Notes: generated by a model from the letters alone, not told the origin. A DNA stretch of 35,675 bases from Synechococcales cyanobacterium 340R_concoct_173_sub (GCA_025354065.1 JANXNM010000123.1:1-35675), one strand, 5' to 3'; numbered from the stretch's first letter, positions 6,122 to 15,392 are shown. A program made the numbers and translations.

Positions 6122-8116
6122 TTATTTTAAAACTCTAGTCGAATTAGCGATCGCCAACAATGCTACTCCCACATCAGCAAACACGGCTTCCCACATCGTC
6201 GCTAAACCAAAGATTCCTAGAACAATTACAGCCGCCTTAATTGCCATAGCCATAATGATATTTTGCCAAACGATCGCTTTAGTTCGACGGGCAATCTGAA
6301 TAGCTTCTGCAACTTTTGTCGGCGAATCGGTCATAAGTACCACATCGGCAGTTTCGATCGCCGCATCTGAACCCAGTCCTCCCATCGCAATGCCGACATC
6401 TGCTCTTGCAATTACAGGAGCATCATTAATTCCATCTCCAACAAAGGCAACTTTTCCATGGGATTTAAAGGCATTTAAAAGCTGTTCGATCGCAGTCACT
6501 TTATCTTCTGGCAATAATTCAGCTTGATATGAATCAATAGCCAATTCTTGAGCAATTTTTTGAGCAACAGCAGTTGAGTCTCCTGTCAACATAAGAATCT
6601 TCTCTACTCCTAATTCTTTAAGCTGATGAATCGCATTCAAAGCCTCAGGTTTGGGTTGATCGGCAATAACGATATAACCGGAATAAACCCGATCGATCGC
6701 AATATGAACAATCGTGCCTATGACACTGCAAGTATTATGAACGATGTTTTCTCGGTGCATTAATCGATCGTTTCCAGCTAAAATTTGCTGATTATCGATA
6801 GTCACTTGAATTCCGTGCGCTGCTATTTCCGTATAATTTGAAAGAGTAGATCCATCGATCGGATCTCCATAGGCTTTGCGCAAAGATTGAGCGATCGGAT
6901 GATTAGAATTAGACTCTGCGATCGTGGCTATTTTTAAAAGCTGATCCGACGTAAATCCAGGCTGTGGAACAATCTCTGTTACCTGGAAAACTCCTTCAGT
7001 TAACGTGCCCGTTTTATCAAAGGCGATCGCTTTCACCTCAGCTAATGTATCGAGAAATGTCGAACCTTTGACTAATATTCCCCGTTTTGCAGCGCCGCCA
7101 ATTCCACCAAAATAACCTAATGGAATACTAATAACTAAACCACAAGGGCAGGAAATTACTAATAAAATTAAGGCTCGATAAATCCAATCCGCAGAGTTTG
7201 CACCCGGAATAACTAAGGGCGGAATTAAAGCAACGGCTAAAGATAGAATTACTACGATCGGGGTATATTGTCGTGCAAATTGGGTAATAAATTTCTCACT
7301 TTGAGCTTTCTTACTACTAGCATTTTGAACTAAATCTAGAATACGAGAAATAGAAGATTCGCCAAAAAGCTTTGTCACCTGAATAGTCAGAAGCCCGGAT
7401 TGATTGATCATTCCAGCCAAAACAGTATCGCCCAATCCCAACGATCGGGGCATCGATTCCCCAGTTAGTGCCGCAGTATCCACCATGGAATTCCCATCTA
7501 GAATTTCGCCATCTAGGGGAATCTTCTCACCTGGTTTGACTAATATTATATCGCCGATATTTACGACTTCCGGAGACACGGTTTGAATTCCAGAATCAGT
7601 TTTGAGATTAGCGGAATCAGGCCGAATTTCTAAAAGGGATTGAATCGATCGTTTCGATCGGCTTAAGGCCAAATCTTGAAATAATTCTCCAATTTTGTAA
7701 AACAACATCACACCGACCGCTTCAGGCAACTTATGAATAGCAATTGCGCCTAAGGTTGCGATCGTCATTAAAAACATTTCGTCAAACACCCGACCACGCA
7801 GAATATTTCGTCCTGCAGTTTTGAGAACAGACCAACCGCTGAGTAAATAAGCCGAAATGAATACAACATATTCAGCAATATGGAATGGGGTATTGTGGAG
7901 CTTTTCCTCAAAAATTGATCCAAGAACTAATAGAAATAGGACGATCGTTACGATAATCGCTTCTTGCTTCAAACTCGAATCGCCACCATGTTCATGCACG
8001 TGATCATGGCCATCATGATCACCTCCGTGGTCGTGATTGTGAGCAGACCTTTTTTCATGGTGCTCCTGTTCTTCTTGCTCACAACAGCCGGAATGATTGG
8101 ACTTAAGAGTTGCCAT
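6122..8116 (-). CDS. P1B-type heavy-metal ATPase with His-rich N-terminus (ZiaA/Bxa1-like)
   Basis: A 664-residue metal efflux pump of the inner membrane. It has TGES near residue 218 (actuator), the membrane metal-site motif SCPC at about 322-325, the phosphorylated DKTGT at D367, the nucleotide-domain SNHP at about 404, and GDGIND near the C-terminal end. CPC plus HP marks the Zn/Cd/Co/Pb or Cu class. There is no ferredoxin-like HMA domain (no GMDC..C); instead the first 46 residues contain a CC pair and a dense HD/HG-rich stretch likely to bind Zn(II) or a similar ion. ZiaA of Synechocystis has an HMA domain, whereas Bxa1 of Oscillatoria brevis is the closer remembered parallel. It is divergent from the ArsR/SmtB gene, whose product should repress it through the operator at 8143-8158. 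Confidence 0.9.
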   Translation of the reverse strand: MATLKSNHSGCCEQEEQEHHEKRSAHNHDHGGDHDGHDHVHEHGGDSSLKQEAIIVTIVLFLLVLGSIFEEKLHNTPFHIAEYVVFISAYLLSGWSVLKTAGRNILRGRVFDEMFLMTIATLGAIAIHKLPEAVGVMLFYKIGELFQDLALSRSKRSIQSLLEIRPDSANLKTDSGIQTVSPEVVNIGDIILVKPGEKIPLDGEILDGNSMVDTAALTGESMPRSLGLGDTVLAGMINQSGLLTIQVTKLFGESSISRILDLVQNASSKKAQSEKFITQFARQYTPIVVILSLAVALIPPLVIPGANSADWIYRALILLVISCPCGLVISIPLGYFGGIGGAAKRGILVKGSTFLDTLAEVKAIAFDKTGTLTEGVFQVTEIVPQPGFTSDQLLKIATIAESNSNHPIAQSLRKAYGDPIDGSTLSNYTEIAAHGIQVTIDNQQILAGNDRLMHRENIVHNTCSVIGTIVHIAIDRVYSGYIVIADQPKPEALNAIHQLKELGVEKILMLTGDSTAVAQKIAQELAIDSYQAELLPEDKVTAIEQLLNAFKSHGKVAFVGDGINDAPVIARADVGIAMGGLGSDAAIETADVVLMTDSPTKVAEAIQIARRTKAIVWQNIIMAMAIKAAVIVLGIFGLATMWEAVFADVGVALLAIANSTRVLK

Positions 8117-8142
8117 AGAACGATCGCCTCAACGCGAGACCC

Positions 8143-8158
8143 CTGAATACTTGTTCAG
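8143..8158. promoter_or_regulatory. SmtB/ZiaR-type operator between ATPase and repressor genes
   Basis: CTGAATACTTGTTCAG is an inverted repeat (CTGAA...TTCAG), followed directly by ATATTC. This closely follows the imperfect 12-2-12 inverted repeat with TGAA/TTCA ends recognised by SmtB, ZiaR and BxmR. A second related half-site, ATTCAGAT, recurs at 8195-8202 nearer the repressor start. The site lies in the 123-base divergent promoter region, so one repressor could control both genes. Operator identity is inferred from motif and position. Confidence 0.75.
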
Positions 8159-8239
8159 ATATTCTACAGTAAATCACGTAATCCATCAATACCTATTCAG
8201 ATGGTAGAATGATTATCACTCTTAAGTTAAACGCCTCCC

Positions 8240-8632
8240 ATGCCCGATCGTTCAACCCAAGCTCCCTTACAAAAGGCTGTTCTTGAAGCCCCACTTTGTG
8301 AAGTGTCGCATGTTCACCCAGATAGCGTTAAGAAAGCACAAGCTCATCTTCTCTCTACCTCGCAAGCTCAGCGAATGGCAGAATTCTTTAGTGTGTTGGC
8401 CGATCCCAATCGACTGCGGTTGTTGTCTGCTTTGGCAATTCAAGAATTATGTGTATGCGATTTGGCGGCAACCTTAGAAATGGGCGAATCAGCGGTATCT
8501 CATCAATTGCGGTTGTTGCGATCGATGCGTATTGTGAAATATCGTAAAGTTGGACGCAATGCCTACTATAGCCTGATGGATCAGCACGTCGTCAGTCTCT
8601 ATCAAGAAGTCGCAGAGCATTTAAAAGAGTAG
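8240..8632 (+). CDS. ArsR/SmtB-family metal-sensing repressor (BxmR/ZiaR-like)
   Basis: A 130-residue winged-helix repressor. The recognition helix region is LAATLEMGESAVSHQLRLLR (about 75-94). Two metal sites are visible. An alpha-3N type site has N-terminal C20, H24 and H26 and the helix-3 pair C71/C73 in ELCVCDL. An alpha-5 type site has D114, H116, H127 and E130. Having both, with a Cys-X-Cys in helix 3, resembles BxmR and CadC more than SmtB, whose helix 3 reads ELCVGDL. Metal binding should release the shared operator and derepress the divergent ATPase gene. Likely inducers are Zn, Cd or monovalent Cu/Ag; this is inference. Confidence 0.9.
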   Translation: MPDRSTQAPLQKAVLEAPLCEVSHVHPDSVKKAQAHLLSTSQAQRMAEFFSVLADPNRLRLLSALAIQELCVCDLAATLEMGESAVSHQLRLLRSMRIVKYRKVGRNAYYSLMDQHVVSLYQEVAEHLKE

Positions 8633-8807
8633 TCTGAAATCCAATTATTCAAGGTTTCAGCCGAATTTGTGAGAAATATTCCATGTCAACCTGACCCTTT
8701 TTCCTCTAATCAATGTGAGATTTTGATCAGAGGCAGGAAGAGTAATAGCAAAGATAATCATTGACAGATGTCACATTTCCTGCAGATAAATTATCTCAGG
8801 GGAGAAT

Positions 8808-9494
8808 TTAAGTAAACTGTTGACTTAGGGTTGAGGGATTGTGGACAGTAATTTTCTTCTTGGTTATGGAAATCATATTGTCCTGTCGTAGATCGCCAAG
8901 CAGCCGGGTCACAGTCACTCGCGTTGAACCAATGGCTTCGGCGATCGCTTGATGGGAAAGCTTGAGATCGATCGTCACGCCCGTAGTTCCGCCTGTACCA
9001 AAGTCACGACACAGAATCAGCAAAAAGCTAACCAAGCGCGATCCCATGTCTCGATGCGCTAGGGTTTCGATCATCATCTCCGTCTGCAAAATCCGAGTAG
9101 ACAGACCTTTCAGCATCCACATGGACAACTCAGGATTTTCCTTTAGTGCTTTTTCGACTTGCTCAATGGGAACCGAAAGTAATTCGACATTAGTAAACGC
9201 AACGGCATGGTAAAACCGATCAGCCTTCTGCCCCGTAATCAACGACAACACCCCGAAAACGCTGCCTTCCCGCAAAAGTGCCACCGTTATCTCTTCCCCT
9301 TGTTCATAAACCCGAGAAAGCCGAACAGCGCCCTTTTGAAGGAAATAAACCCGTTCTGCTGGATCTCCAGGGAAAAAAATTGTTTTGCCTCGCTCGAACG
9401 ATTCGATTACTAGGGGATAGGTAGTTCCACCGATTTGACGGAACATACCTGCGATCGATTTATCGGGAAGCGGCTTGTCGGAAAGAGCAATCAT
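8808..9494 (-). CDS. ntcA: Global nitrogen regulator NtcA
   Basis: A 228-residue CRP-family regulator. The cyclic-nucleotide-like beta-roll spans about residues 20-120 ([22 protein letters not shown]) and binds 2-oxoglutarate in NtcA. A long dimerisation helix follows, then the C-terminal [24 protein letters not shown] at about 175-195, which reads GTAN8TAC sites. Length and wording match cyanobacterial NtcA throughout. It controls ammonium, nitrate and carbon-balance genes. It is divergent from fabI with a long shared upstream region. No perfect GTAN8TAC is seen there; the best is an imperfect GTTN8TAC on the minus strand near 9634-9647. Confidence 0.96.
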   Translation of the reverse strand: MIALSDKPLPDKSIAGMFRQIGGTTYPLVIESFERGKTIFFPGDPAERVYFLQKGAVRLSRVYEQGEEITVALLREGSVFGVLSLITGQKADRFYHAVAFTNVELLSVPIEQVEKALKENPELSMWMLKGLSTRILQTEMMIETLAHRDMGSRLVSFLLILCRDFGTGGTTGVTIDLKLSHQAIAEAIGSTRVTVTRLLGDLRQDNMISITKKKITVHNPSTLSQQFT

Positions 9495-9905
9495 GAGCGC
9501 GGGATCCTGGCTGGGTTCAAGATTAGATGTTTTTTATAGCTTAATCTTGCGGTTCAAGACTAAAAACTAACAGGCTTATGTCGTCAAATGATGACTTATC
9601 CACGCCTAAAGCGTATGAAGCTTCAAACGTTTGTAGCCAGCATAACCAAAACATCTTACCTTTTCAGAAATTTAAAAATATAAAGCGTCATAAAATGTTT
9701 CCGAACAAAACTTTGTTGGCAAATAATATAATTTATAGGTCTACCGGAAGAAAGGGTAGATTTCGGTAGCATTGTACCGATTTTTGGGCCAAATGTCACA
9801 TCCACTCGATCGGACTGCCCCATGACCTATTCCCCCTGTAACCATCTTTGAGTATTCTCAGTAATGCTCTTTTGAGTAATTCCTTACCGCCCCATCGAGA
9901 ATGTT
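9495..9905. promoter_or_regulatory. 410-bp divergent ntcA-fabI regulatory region
   Basis: No convincing gene: the 63-codon frame at 9578-9769 is low-complexity and has no family likeness. Visible elements are a GTTN8TAC-like site (minus strand, about 9634-9647; one base off the NtcA consensus), the palindrome TGAAGCTTCA near 9617-9626, and CGGTAGCATTGTACCG, a 5-bp inverted repeat with a 6-base spacer, around 9764-9779. It must hold promoters for both genes, and ntcA is often autoregulated. Nothing here resembles a known riboswitch. Confidence 0.5.
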
Positions 9906-10703
9906 ATGTTAAATCTTTCTGGAAAAAATGCCTTAGTCACTGGTATTGCCAATGATAAATCGATCGCTTGGGGGATTGCACAGCAACTCCATGCAGCAGG
10001 TGCCAACATTGGCGTGACTTATTTGCCTGACGAGACGGGCAAAATGGAACGTAAGGTGCGGGACTTGACGGCATCGCTGAATCCCAGTTTGTTTGTGCCC
10101 TGTAATGTGCAGAATGATGAGCAGGTTCAGGAGACGTTTAAAGCGGTTGGTGAGAAGTGGGGCAAGTTGGATATTTTGGTCCACTGTTTGGCGTTTGCAA
10201 ATCGGGATGATCTTAAAGGTGACTTTAGTGCCACGTCACGATCGGGCTTTGCCTTGGCGATGGATGTGAGTGCATACTCGTTGATTACGATGGCTGGCGC
10301 GGCTAAACCTCTATTTACGGATGGCGGTAGCATTATCACTCTGACCTATCTTGGTGGTGTGAAGGTGATCCCGAATTACAACGTCATGGGTATTGCAAAA
10401 GCGGCATTGGAAATGAATGTTCGTTATTTGGCTCATGAGATGGGTCCAAATGGCGTGCGGGTGAATGCGATTTCGGCGGGTCCAATTCGCACTTTGGCCT
10501 CCTCAGCGGTTGGCGGTATTCTTGATATGTTGCATCACGTTGAAGATTCTGCTCCTTTGCGCCGATCGGTAAGTCAGAAGGAAGTGGGCAATACGGCGGC
10601 ATTCTTGGCGAGTGATTTGTCTAGTGGGATGACCGGGCAGGTGCTTTATGTGGATGCAGGGTACGAGATTATGGGAATGACGGATACGCGGGTTAAGGGC
10701 TAA
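9906..10703 (+). CDS. fabI: Enoyl-[acyl-carrier-protein] reductase (NADH)
   Basis: A 265-residue short-chain dehydrogenase that reduces the trans-2-enoyl-ACP double bond in the last step of each type II fatty acid elongation cycle. FabI marks are the divergent cofactor loop VTGIANDKSIAWGIA, the strand HCLAFA, and the catalytic Y-X6-K in NYNVMGIAKAAL, followed by RVNAISAGPIRTLA. Length is normal for FabI. Upstream is the long shared region with ntcA. A hairpin lies about 20 bases past the stop, suggesting its transcript may end before the CLC gene. Confidence 0.95.
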   Translation: MLNLSGKNALVTGIANDKSIAWGIAQQLHAAGANIGVTYLPDETGKMERKVRDLTASLNPSLFVPCNVQNDEQVQETFKAVGEKWGKLDILVHCLAFANRDDLKGDFSATSRSGFALAMDVSAYSLITMAGAAKPLFTDGGSIITLTYLGGVKVIPNYNVMGIAKAALEMNVRYLAHEMGPNGVRVNAISAGPIRTLASSAVGGILDMLHHVEDSAPLRRSVSQKEVGNTAAFLASDLSSGMTGQVLYVDAGYEIMGMTDTRVKG

Positions 10704-10720
10704 TTTCGCCCGAAGACGTG

Positions 10721-10753
10721 GCCCGCGATTGAGATCTGATTCTAATTGCGGGC
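10721..10753 (+). terminator. Stem-loop after fabI
   Basis: GCCCGCGATT and AATTGCGGGC form a ten-pair stem (one G-U pair) around a 13-base loop, 18 bases beyond the fabI stop. No run of T follows, so it may stabilise the mRNA 3' end or be a factor-dependent site rather than an intrinsic terminator. Confidence 0.55.
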
Positions 10754-10797
10754 GGATTTGCAGGTAGCTACTTTCTCAGAATTTCCTTTATCTACTT

Positions 10798-12024
10798 ATG
10801 GAACCCTGGTTTTATTTTGAGCCATTCATTGCCCTACCTAAACTAATCCGATGGTTTGGGGTTGCCTGTGTTGTGGGAGTGCTTTCGGGAATTAGTTCGG
10901 CAGTACTTTTAATATCTTTGGAATGGGCAACGGAATGGCGTGAAGCTAATGGCTGGGTTCCGATCGCATTCCTCCCGATCGGGGGCTTGATTAGCGGCTG
11001 GCTATATCAGCGCTATGGTCAAAGTGTCGAAGCCGGGAATAATTTGCTTCTTGAAGAAATCCATGAGGCGAGTACTACGATTCTGTTGCGAATGGTCCCG
11101 ATGGTTTTGTTCGGAACGACCCTAACTCATCTGCTCGGTGGCTCCGCAGGCCGTGAGGGAACGGCTTTACAAATGGCTGCGTCTTTGGCGGATCAGGTCA
11201 ATCATATTATTCAGTTTAAACCGGAGGATCGGCGCATTCTATTAATGGCGGGATTAAGTGGTGGTTTTGCATCAGTTTTTGGTACACCGTTGGCGGGTAC
11301 AGTATTTGGGTTGGAAGTGTTGGCCATTGGGACGATTCGGCACACCGCATTGTTTCCTTGTCTGATTTCGGCCATTGTAGGCGATCGGGTAACAGTATTT
11401 TTGGGATTGCACCATACTATTTATCGTCATGCTGAGGCTGTAGCCCTTACGCCAGCGTCATTATCGGCAGCACTGTTTGCGGGTGCAATCTTTGGGACGA
11501 CTGCAATGGTTTTTGTAAAACTCACTCATAAAACTAATCAATTATTTAAAACACATATTTCCTATGCGCCGCTTCGTCCGGCTGTGGGAGGCTTTATTGT
11601 GGCGTTGATTGTATTTGCGATCGGTTCTACACGATATATCGGCCTGGGGATTCCTACCATTGTGAATGCTTTTCAAATACCATTGAATCCCTGGGATTTT
11701 GTTGCGAAAATTGGACTAACAGCATTGACGTTGGGTTCTGGGTTTAAGGGCGGTGAAGTGACTCCGTTGTTTTTTATTGGGGCGACATTGGGGAATGCGT
11801 TATCTAACATTCTGCCATTATCAATGCCGTTGCTAGCCGGAATGGGATTTGTAGCGGTGTTTGGTGGGGCGGCGAATACTCCGATCGCGGCGATATTAAT
11901 GGGAATTGAATTATTTGGGGCAGCGTCGGGAGTATTTATGGCGATCGCTTGTGTGATGAGTTATTTGTTTTCGGGGCATAGTGGAATTTATAGTGCGCAG
12001 CGTATTGGCGTGAGAAAATACTAG
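10798..12024 (+). CDS. CLC-family anion channel/antiporter, short form
   Basis: A 408-residue polytopic membrane protein of the CLC family. The gating glutamate motif GREGT is at residues 118-122 (E120). The first selectivity-filter motif, GSGIP in classical Cl-/H+ exchangers, is replaced by AGNNL at 79-83. The third filter region reads GSGFKGGEVTPLFFIGATLG instead of GxFxP. No CBS domains follow. These substitutions and the short length recall bacterial CLC antiporters of the fluoride-exporting (CLC-F) branch, but I cannot fix the ion from sequence. No fluoride riboswitch is recognisable in the 94 bases upstream. It lies between fabI and hisB, all on the same strand. Confidence 0.8.
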   Translation: MEPWFYFEPFIALPKLIRWFGVACVVGVLSGISSAVLLISLEWATEWREANGWVPIAFLPIGGLISGWLYQRYGQSVEAGNNLLLEEIHEASTTILLRMVPMVLFGTTLTHLLGGSAGREGTALQMAASLADQVNHIIQFKPEDRRILLMAGLSGGFASVFGTPLAGTVFGLEVLAIGTIRHTALFPCLISAIVGDRVTVFLGLHHTIYRHAEAVALTPASLSAALFAGAIFGTTAMVFVKLTHKTNQLFKTHISYAPLRPAVGGFIVALIVFAIGSTRYIGLGIPTIVNAFQIPLNPWDFVAKIGLTALTLGSGFKGGEVTPLFFIGATLGNALSNILPLSMPLLAGMGFVAVFGGAANTPIAAILMGIELFGAASGVFMAIACVMSYLFSGHSGIYSAQRIGVRKY

Positions 12025-12081
12025 TGCGATCGTCTACGTAGTAGAATAATAAGCCTCTTGAGAACGAAAGGGTTTACCATA

Positions 12082-12708
12082 ATGGCGCAAGATACAAGTA
12101 ATAAAGTAGAGAGTAGTGTGTCGAGAACGGCAACAGTTTTTCGTAAGACGGGCGAAACTAATGTATCGGTGACGATCGGTTTAGATGGTACTGGGAAATG
12201 TAAGGTGAACACCGGGATTCCATTCTTAGATCATATGTTGCATCAAATTGCATCTCATGGTCTTTTTGATCTTGACATTGAAGCAACGGGTGATATTCAC
12301 ATTGATGATCATCATACTAATGAAGATGTTGGAATTACCTTGGGAATGGCCCTGGCAAAAGCCTTGGGCGATCGGAAAGGAATTGTCCGATTTGGCCATT
12401 TTGTAGCACCCCTCGACGAGTCATTAGTGCAAGTGGCGCTTGATTTTTCGGGCCGTCCGAGTTTGAATTATGGGTTGCAAATCCCGACCCAGCGTGTGGG
12501 TACTTATGATACTCAATTGGTCCGCGAGTTTTTTGTCGCAATTATTAATCACGCCCAAATGACATTGCATATTCGTCAATTAGATGGCATTAATTCTCAT
12601 CATATTATTGAAGCGACATTCAAAGCCTTTGCGAGAGCGATGCGAATGGCGACTGAAGTGGATGTGCGTCGTGCCCATGAGATTCCTAGTTCAAAGGGCG
12701 TATTGTAA
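12082..12708 (+). CDS. hisB: Imidazoleglycerol-phosphate dehydratase
   Basis: Catalyses the sixth step of histidine synthesis, dehydrating imidazole glycerol phosphate. The single-domain form, 208 residues from ATG 12082, carries the Mn-binding His/Glu motifs: [26 protein letters not shown], and the second half [16 protein letters not shown]. The ATG 12082 start (MAQDT) is preferred over TTG 12058 because AAAGG precedes it and family members begin near there. Its stop overlaps the start of rsmH by one base (TAATG), so the two are coupled. Confidence 0.95.
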   Translation: MAQDTSNKVESSVSRTATVFRKTGETNVSVTIGLDGTGKCKVNTGIPFLDHMLHQIASHGLFDLDIEATGDIHIDDHHTNEDVGITLGMALAKALGDRKGIVRFGHFVAPLDESLVQVALDFSGRPSLNYGLQIPTQRVGTYDTQLVREFFVAIINHAQMTLHIRQLDGINSHHIIEATFKAFARAMRMATEVDVRRAHEIPSSKGVL

Positions 12709-13616
12709 TGAGCGAGCCTCTAATAAATGAGCTTGGAGTGAATGAAACAGCCCAAAAATTTCTACATGTCCCGGTCTTGTATCGGGAAGTAGTAGAGCAG
12801 TTGCAAGTGAAGTCGGGCGGACTGTATCTCGATCTTACGTTGGGGGGTGGCGGGCATAGTCGATTGATTTTAGAGGCAAATCCTGATGCGCAGGTCATTG
12901 GCATTGATCAAGATGCTATGGCGATCGGGGCGGCAACAGCAAATTTAGAGGAGTTTGGCGATCGGGTGACAATTAAGAAATCAAACTTTGCCGAGTTCAA
13001 ACCGGGTAAACAAAAATTTGATGGAATACTGGTAGATTTGGGTGTAAGTTCAGCGCAGTTTGACATTGCGGAACGCGGCTTTAGTTTTCGCAATACGGCT
13101 CCGTTGGATATGCGAATGGATCAAAGCCAGGATCTTAATGCGGCGGAGATCATTAATACTTGGGATGAAAAGGAGATGGCGGACATCTTTTATAAGTATG
13201 GTGAGGAGCGATTGTCTCGGCGGATTGCACGGAAAATTGTCGAGGAACGCCCCTTTGAAACGACAACGGAATTGGCCTATGCGATTGCTGGATGCTTCCC
13301 CCCTAGTGCGCGTCGTGGACGAATTCATCCTGCGACTCGAACGTTTCAGGCATTACGAATTGCGGTGAATCGGGAATTAGAAGTATTGGAAACATTGATT
13401 GAAAAAATACCGCTTTGGTTAAATCCAGGGGGGCGAATTGCAATGATTAGTTTTCATAGTTTAGAAGATCGAATTGTAAAACATCGTTTGCGAGAATCTG
13501 AATCGCTTCGGGTGTTGACGAAAAAACCAATCTTGCCGCAGGATGATGAGGTGGATACTAATTTCCGATCGCGATCGGCCAAATTACGCGTTGCAGAGCG
13601 AAAGGAATTAGAATAG
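12708..13616 (+). CDS. rsmH: 16S rRNA (cytosine(1402)-N4)-methyltransferase RsmH
   Basis: The 302-residue protein methylates N4 of C1402 in the 16S rRNA decoding centre using S-adenosylmethionine. The SAM-binding loop is LTLGGGGHSRLIL, followed by GIDQDAMAI and DGILVDLGVSSAQFD. The C-terminal motif NPGGRIAMISFHSLEDRIVK is diagnostic. The ATG overlaps the hisB stop. In many bacteria this gene heads the division/cell-wall cluster; here it follows hisB, a Uma2-like gene comes next, and no ftsL or murein gene is adjacent. Confidence 0.95.
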   Translation: MSEPLINELGVNETAQKFLHVPVLYREVVEQLQVKSGGLYLDLTLGGGGHSRLILEANPDAQVIGIDQDAMAIGAATANLEEFGDRVTIKKSNFAEFKPGKQKFDGILVDLGVSSAQFDIAERGFSFRNTAPLDMRMDQSQDLNAAEIINTWDEKEMADIFYKYGEERLSRRIARKIVEERPFETTTELAYAIAGCFPPSARRGRIHPATRTFQALRIAVNRELEVLETLIEKIPLWLNPGGRIAMISFHSLEDRIVKHRLRESESLRVLTKKPILPQDDEVDTNFRSRSAKLRVAERKELE

Positions 13617-13641
13617 AAGGCAGGATTTGTGAGGTTACTTT

Positions 13642-14352
13642 ATGCTTGCGATCGACCTGAAACAATTGCCCACGAGTGAAGAGTTACCTGATTCGGACGA
13701 TACACCCGTGGACAACGAAGATCAGAATTTCATCCCAAATTACTTGCTATTTTTGCTCGAATATTTATGGGCCGATCGTATGGATTGGTGCTTTAGTGTT
13801 GATATGGGAGTTTATCACATTACTGGAAAAAATCCCCGTGTGCCCGTGGTTCCAGACGGCTTTCTAAGCATTGGTGTGGAGCGGCGTAAATTGAGTGGGG
13901 CGCGGCGCAGCTATGTGACGTGGGAAGAAAATAATATTGTACCGATTATGACGCTGGAAGTGGTATCGCATACTCCCGGTAGCGAATATGATTTAAAACA
14001 AAGTGTATATGCTAAGTTGGGCGTTAAATATTATGTGATTTACAATCCTAACTTTTGGCGACGGGATGGCCATTTGCCATTTGAAATATATGAATTAGTG
14101 GATTCTACTTATCAATTACAAATGAGTGAACCATTTTGGATGCCGGAAGTTGGACTAGGTATTGGCCGTTGTGAATTACCATCTGATACATTGGGTCGCG
14201 AGATTTTGAGTTGGTTTGATCAGAGTGGCGATCGCTGTTTGAGTGAGGCCGAGATTCTACGGGAACGTGCAGTTTTAGAGCAGTTGACATCTCAACAAAA
14301 AATAGAACGTCTGACGGCGAGATTACGAGAATTGGGCGAAGAATTGGATTAA
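13642..14352 (+). CDS. Uma2-family (DUF820) PD-(D/E)XK protein
   Basis: A 236-residue member of the large cyanobacterial Uma2 family, which has a restriction-endonuclease-like fold. It starts with the common LPTSEELPDSDDTPVDN leader. The core has VPDGFLSIGVE (Asp), IMTLEVVSHTPGSE (Glu) and YAKLGVKYYVIYNP. The C-terminal tail LSEAEILRERAVLEQL...ERLTARLREL is helical. Cellular role is unknown; nuclease activity is inferred from the fold. Its last bases overlap the end of the convergent arsS gene by four. A second member, with a different N-terminus, is at 27919. Confidence 0.85.
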   Translation: MLAIDLKQLPTSEELPDSDDTPVDNEDQNFIPNYLLFLLEYLWADRMDWCFSVDMGVYHITGKNPRVPVVPDGFLSIGVERRKLSGARRSYVTWEENNIVPIMTLEVVSHTPGSEYDLKQSVYAKLGVKYYVIYNPNFWRRDGHLPFEIYELVDSTYQLQMSEPFWMPEVGLGIGRCELPSDTLGREILSWFDQSGDRCLSEAEILRERAVLEQLTSQQKIERLTARLRELGEELD

Positions 14353-15377
14353 TTATCCGTCAATGCCCCACCACAGGAACTCCCAGCCCCCGCTGTACAA
14401 CCAAAACAATGTCTTCCGGTGACGATCGTTCTTGTATTCCAATCTTCTAAATTAAAGGTATGAATTGAATTTGCAATTGGCAAGTCAAGCATTTGATTAA
14501 AGTCGCAGTCGTAGAGTTTTCCATCCCAACTTACGGATAATGTATTGCGACACATTAGGCCGTTCAGGGTGGCCGGATTAAATGCATTAACCAGTTGTTC
14601 CATATAGTCTTGCAAGTTTCCAGAGCTTTCTAGCCATTCTAAATATCGAGAAATCGGCATATTATTTAAAGTGATAAGCCGATCGAATTGAATGCCAAAG
14701 TTTTTTTCAAGACCTATTTTCCACTCCTGTTCAAGTCGTGTTTGATCGCTAGATAGAAAAGCTCCCACAGGATTGCTCATTAAAGTTAGAACGCGATCGG
14801 GATCGCCTTGGCCGTACCCGGCGCTGTTGAGTCGTCGTAATGCTTCAATAGATTGTTCAAAAGTCCCGTCGCCGCGCTGAAGATCCGTATTGCGTTTGCG
14901 ATAGTGGGGTAATGAACAAACGACTTCGATTGTGCGCTCGGCAAACCATTCAGGTAAGTGAGTTTTTCCTGGAAGAAGCAACACTGTTAGATTGCAGCGA
15001 TCGATGATATGTTTGCCGCGTTGAACACATTGATCTACTAAGTATTCAAAATGTTGATTCAATTCCGGTGCCCCACCTGTGAGATCAACGGTATGAGCAC
15101 TGGTTTGATCTAATGCGATTAAACAGGCATCGATCGTGGCTCGGCTCATGGTTTCGGTAGTCCGATCGGGTCCGGCATCCACATGACAATGTTTGCAAGT
15201 CATATTGCAAAGTTTGCCAAGATTGATTTGGAAAATATCCAGATGGACTGGAGTGATGGGTTTTAATATGGCCCGATCGAAGTTACCGTTGGGTACGTTT
15301 AAAGAATTGAGAAGTGTGATTTGATTGAGTGGGTTTGAGAGTGGGGAATTTTGGCGTGATAGAGTTTGGGGCTTCAT
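14349..15377 (-). CDS. arsS: Arsenosugar biosynthesis radical SAM protein ArsS
   Basis: A 342-residue radical SAM enzyme. The 4Fe-4S motif CNMTCKHC lies at about 57-64, followed by HVDAGPDR and VDLTGGAPELN. The C-terminal domain (DUF3641 type) ends with the cysteine cluster CFGCTAGAGSSCGG, which probably binds auxiliary clusters. ArsS transfers the adenosyl group of SAM to dimethylarsenical to begin arsenosugar synthesis, a detoxification path found in cyanobacteria. It is 15 bases downstream of its AhpD-like partner gene on the same strand. No arsM is visible in this window. Confidence 0.9.
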   Translation of the reverse strand: MKPQTLSRQNSPLSNPLNQITLLNSLNVPNGNFDRAILKPITPVHLDIFQINLGKLCNMTCKHCHVDAGPDRTTETMSRATIDACLIALDQTSAHTVDLTGGAPELNQHFEYLVDQCVQRGKHIIDRCNLTVLLLPGKTHLPEWFAERTIEVVCSLPHYRKRNTDLQRGDGTFEQSIEALRRLNSAGYGQGDPDRVLTLMSNPVGAFLSSDQTRLEQEWKIGLEKNFGIQFDRLITLNNMPISRYLEWLESSGNLQDYMEQLVNAFNPATLNGLMCRNTLSVSWDGKLYDCDFNQMLDLPIANSIHTFNLEDWNTRTIVTGRHCFGCTAGAGSSCGGALTDN

Positions 15378-15392
15378 AAATTAGATTAAGAA

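Noticed and set aside
8638..8665. Stem CTGAAATCC...GGTTTCAG after the ArsR/SmtB gene as a terminator
   Set aside because: One-base bulge and no T run; too weak to list as a terminator.
9634..9647. NtcA autoregulatory site upstream of ntcA
   Set aside because: Only GTTN8TAC, one base off, and the spacing to a -10-like TACGCT is about 17 rather than the usual 22; mentioned in the regulatory region but not claimed as a site.
9578..9769. 63-codon plus-strand frame between ntcA and fabI
   Set aside because: Low-complexity product, no family likeness, no clear ribosome binding site; the region is better explained as regulatory DNA.
10704..10797. Possible fluoride riboswitch upstream of the CLC gene
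   Set aside because: The conserved crcB-motif segments are not present; only a fabI-proximal stem-loop is seen.
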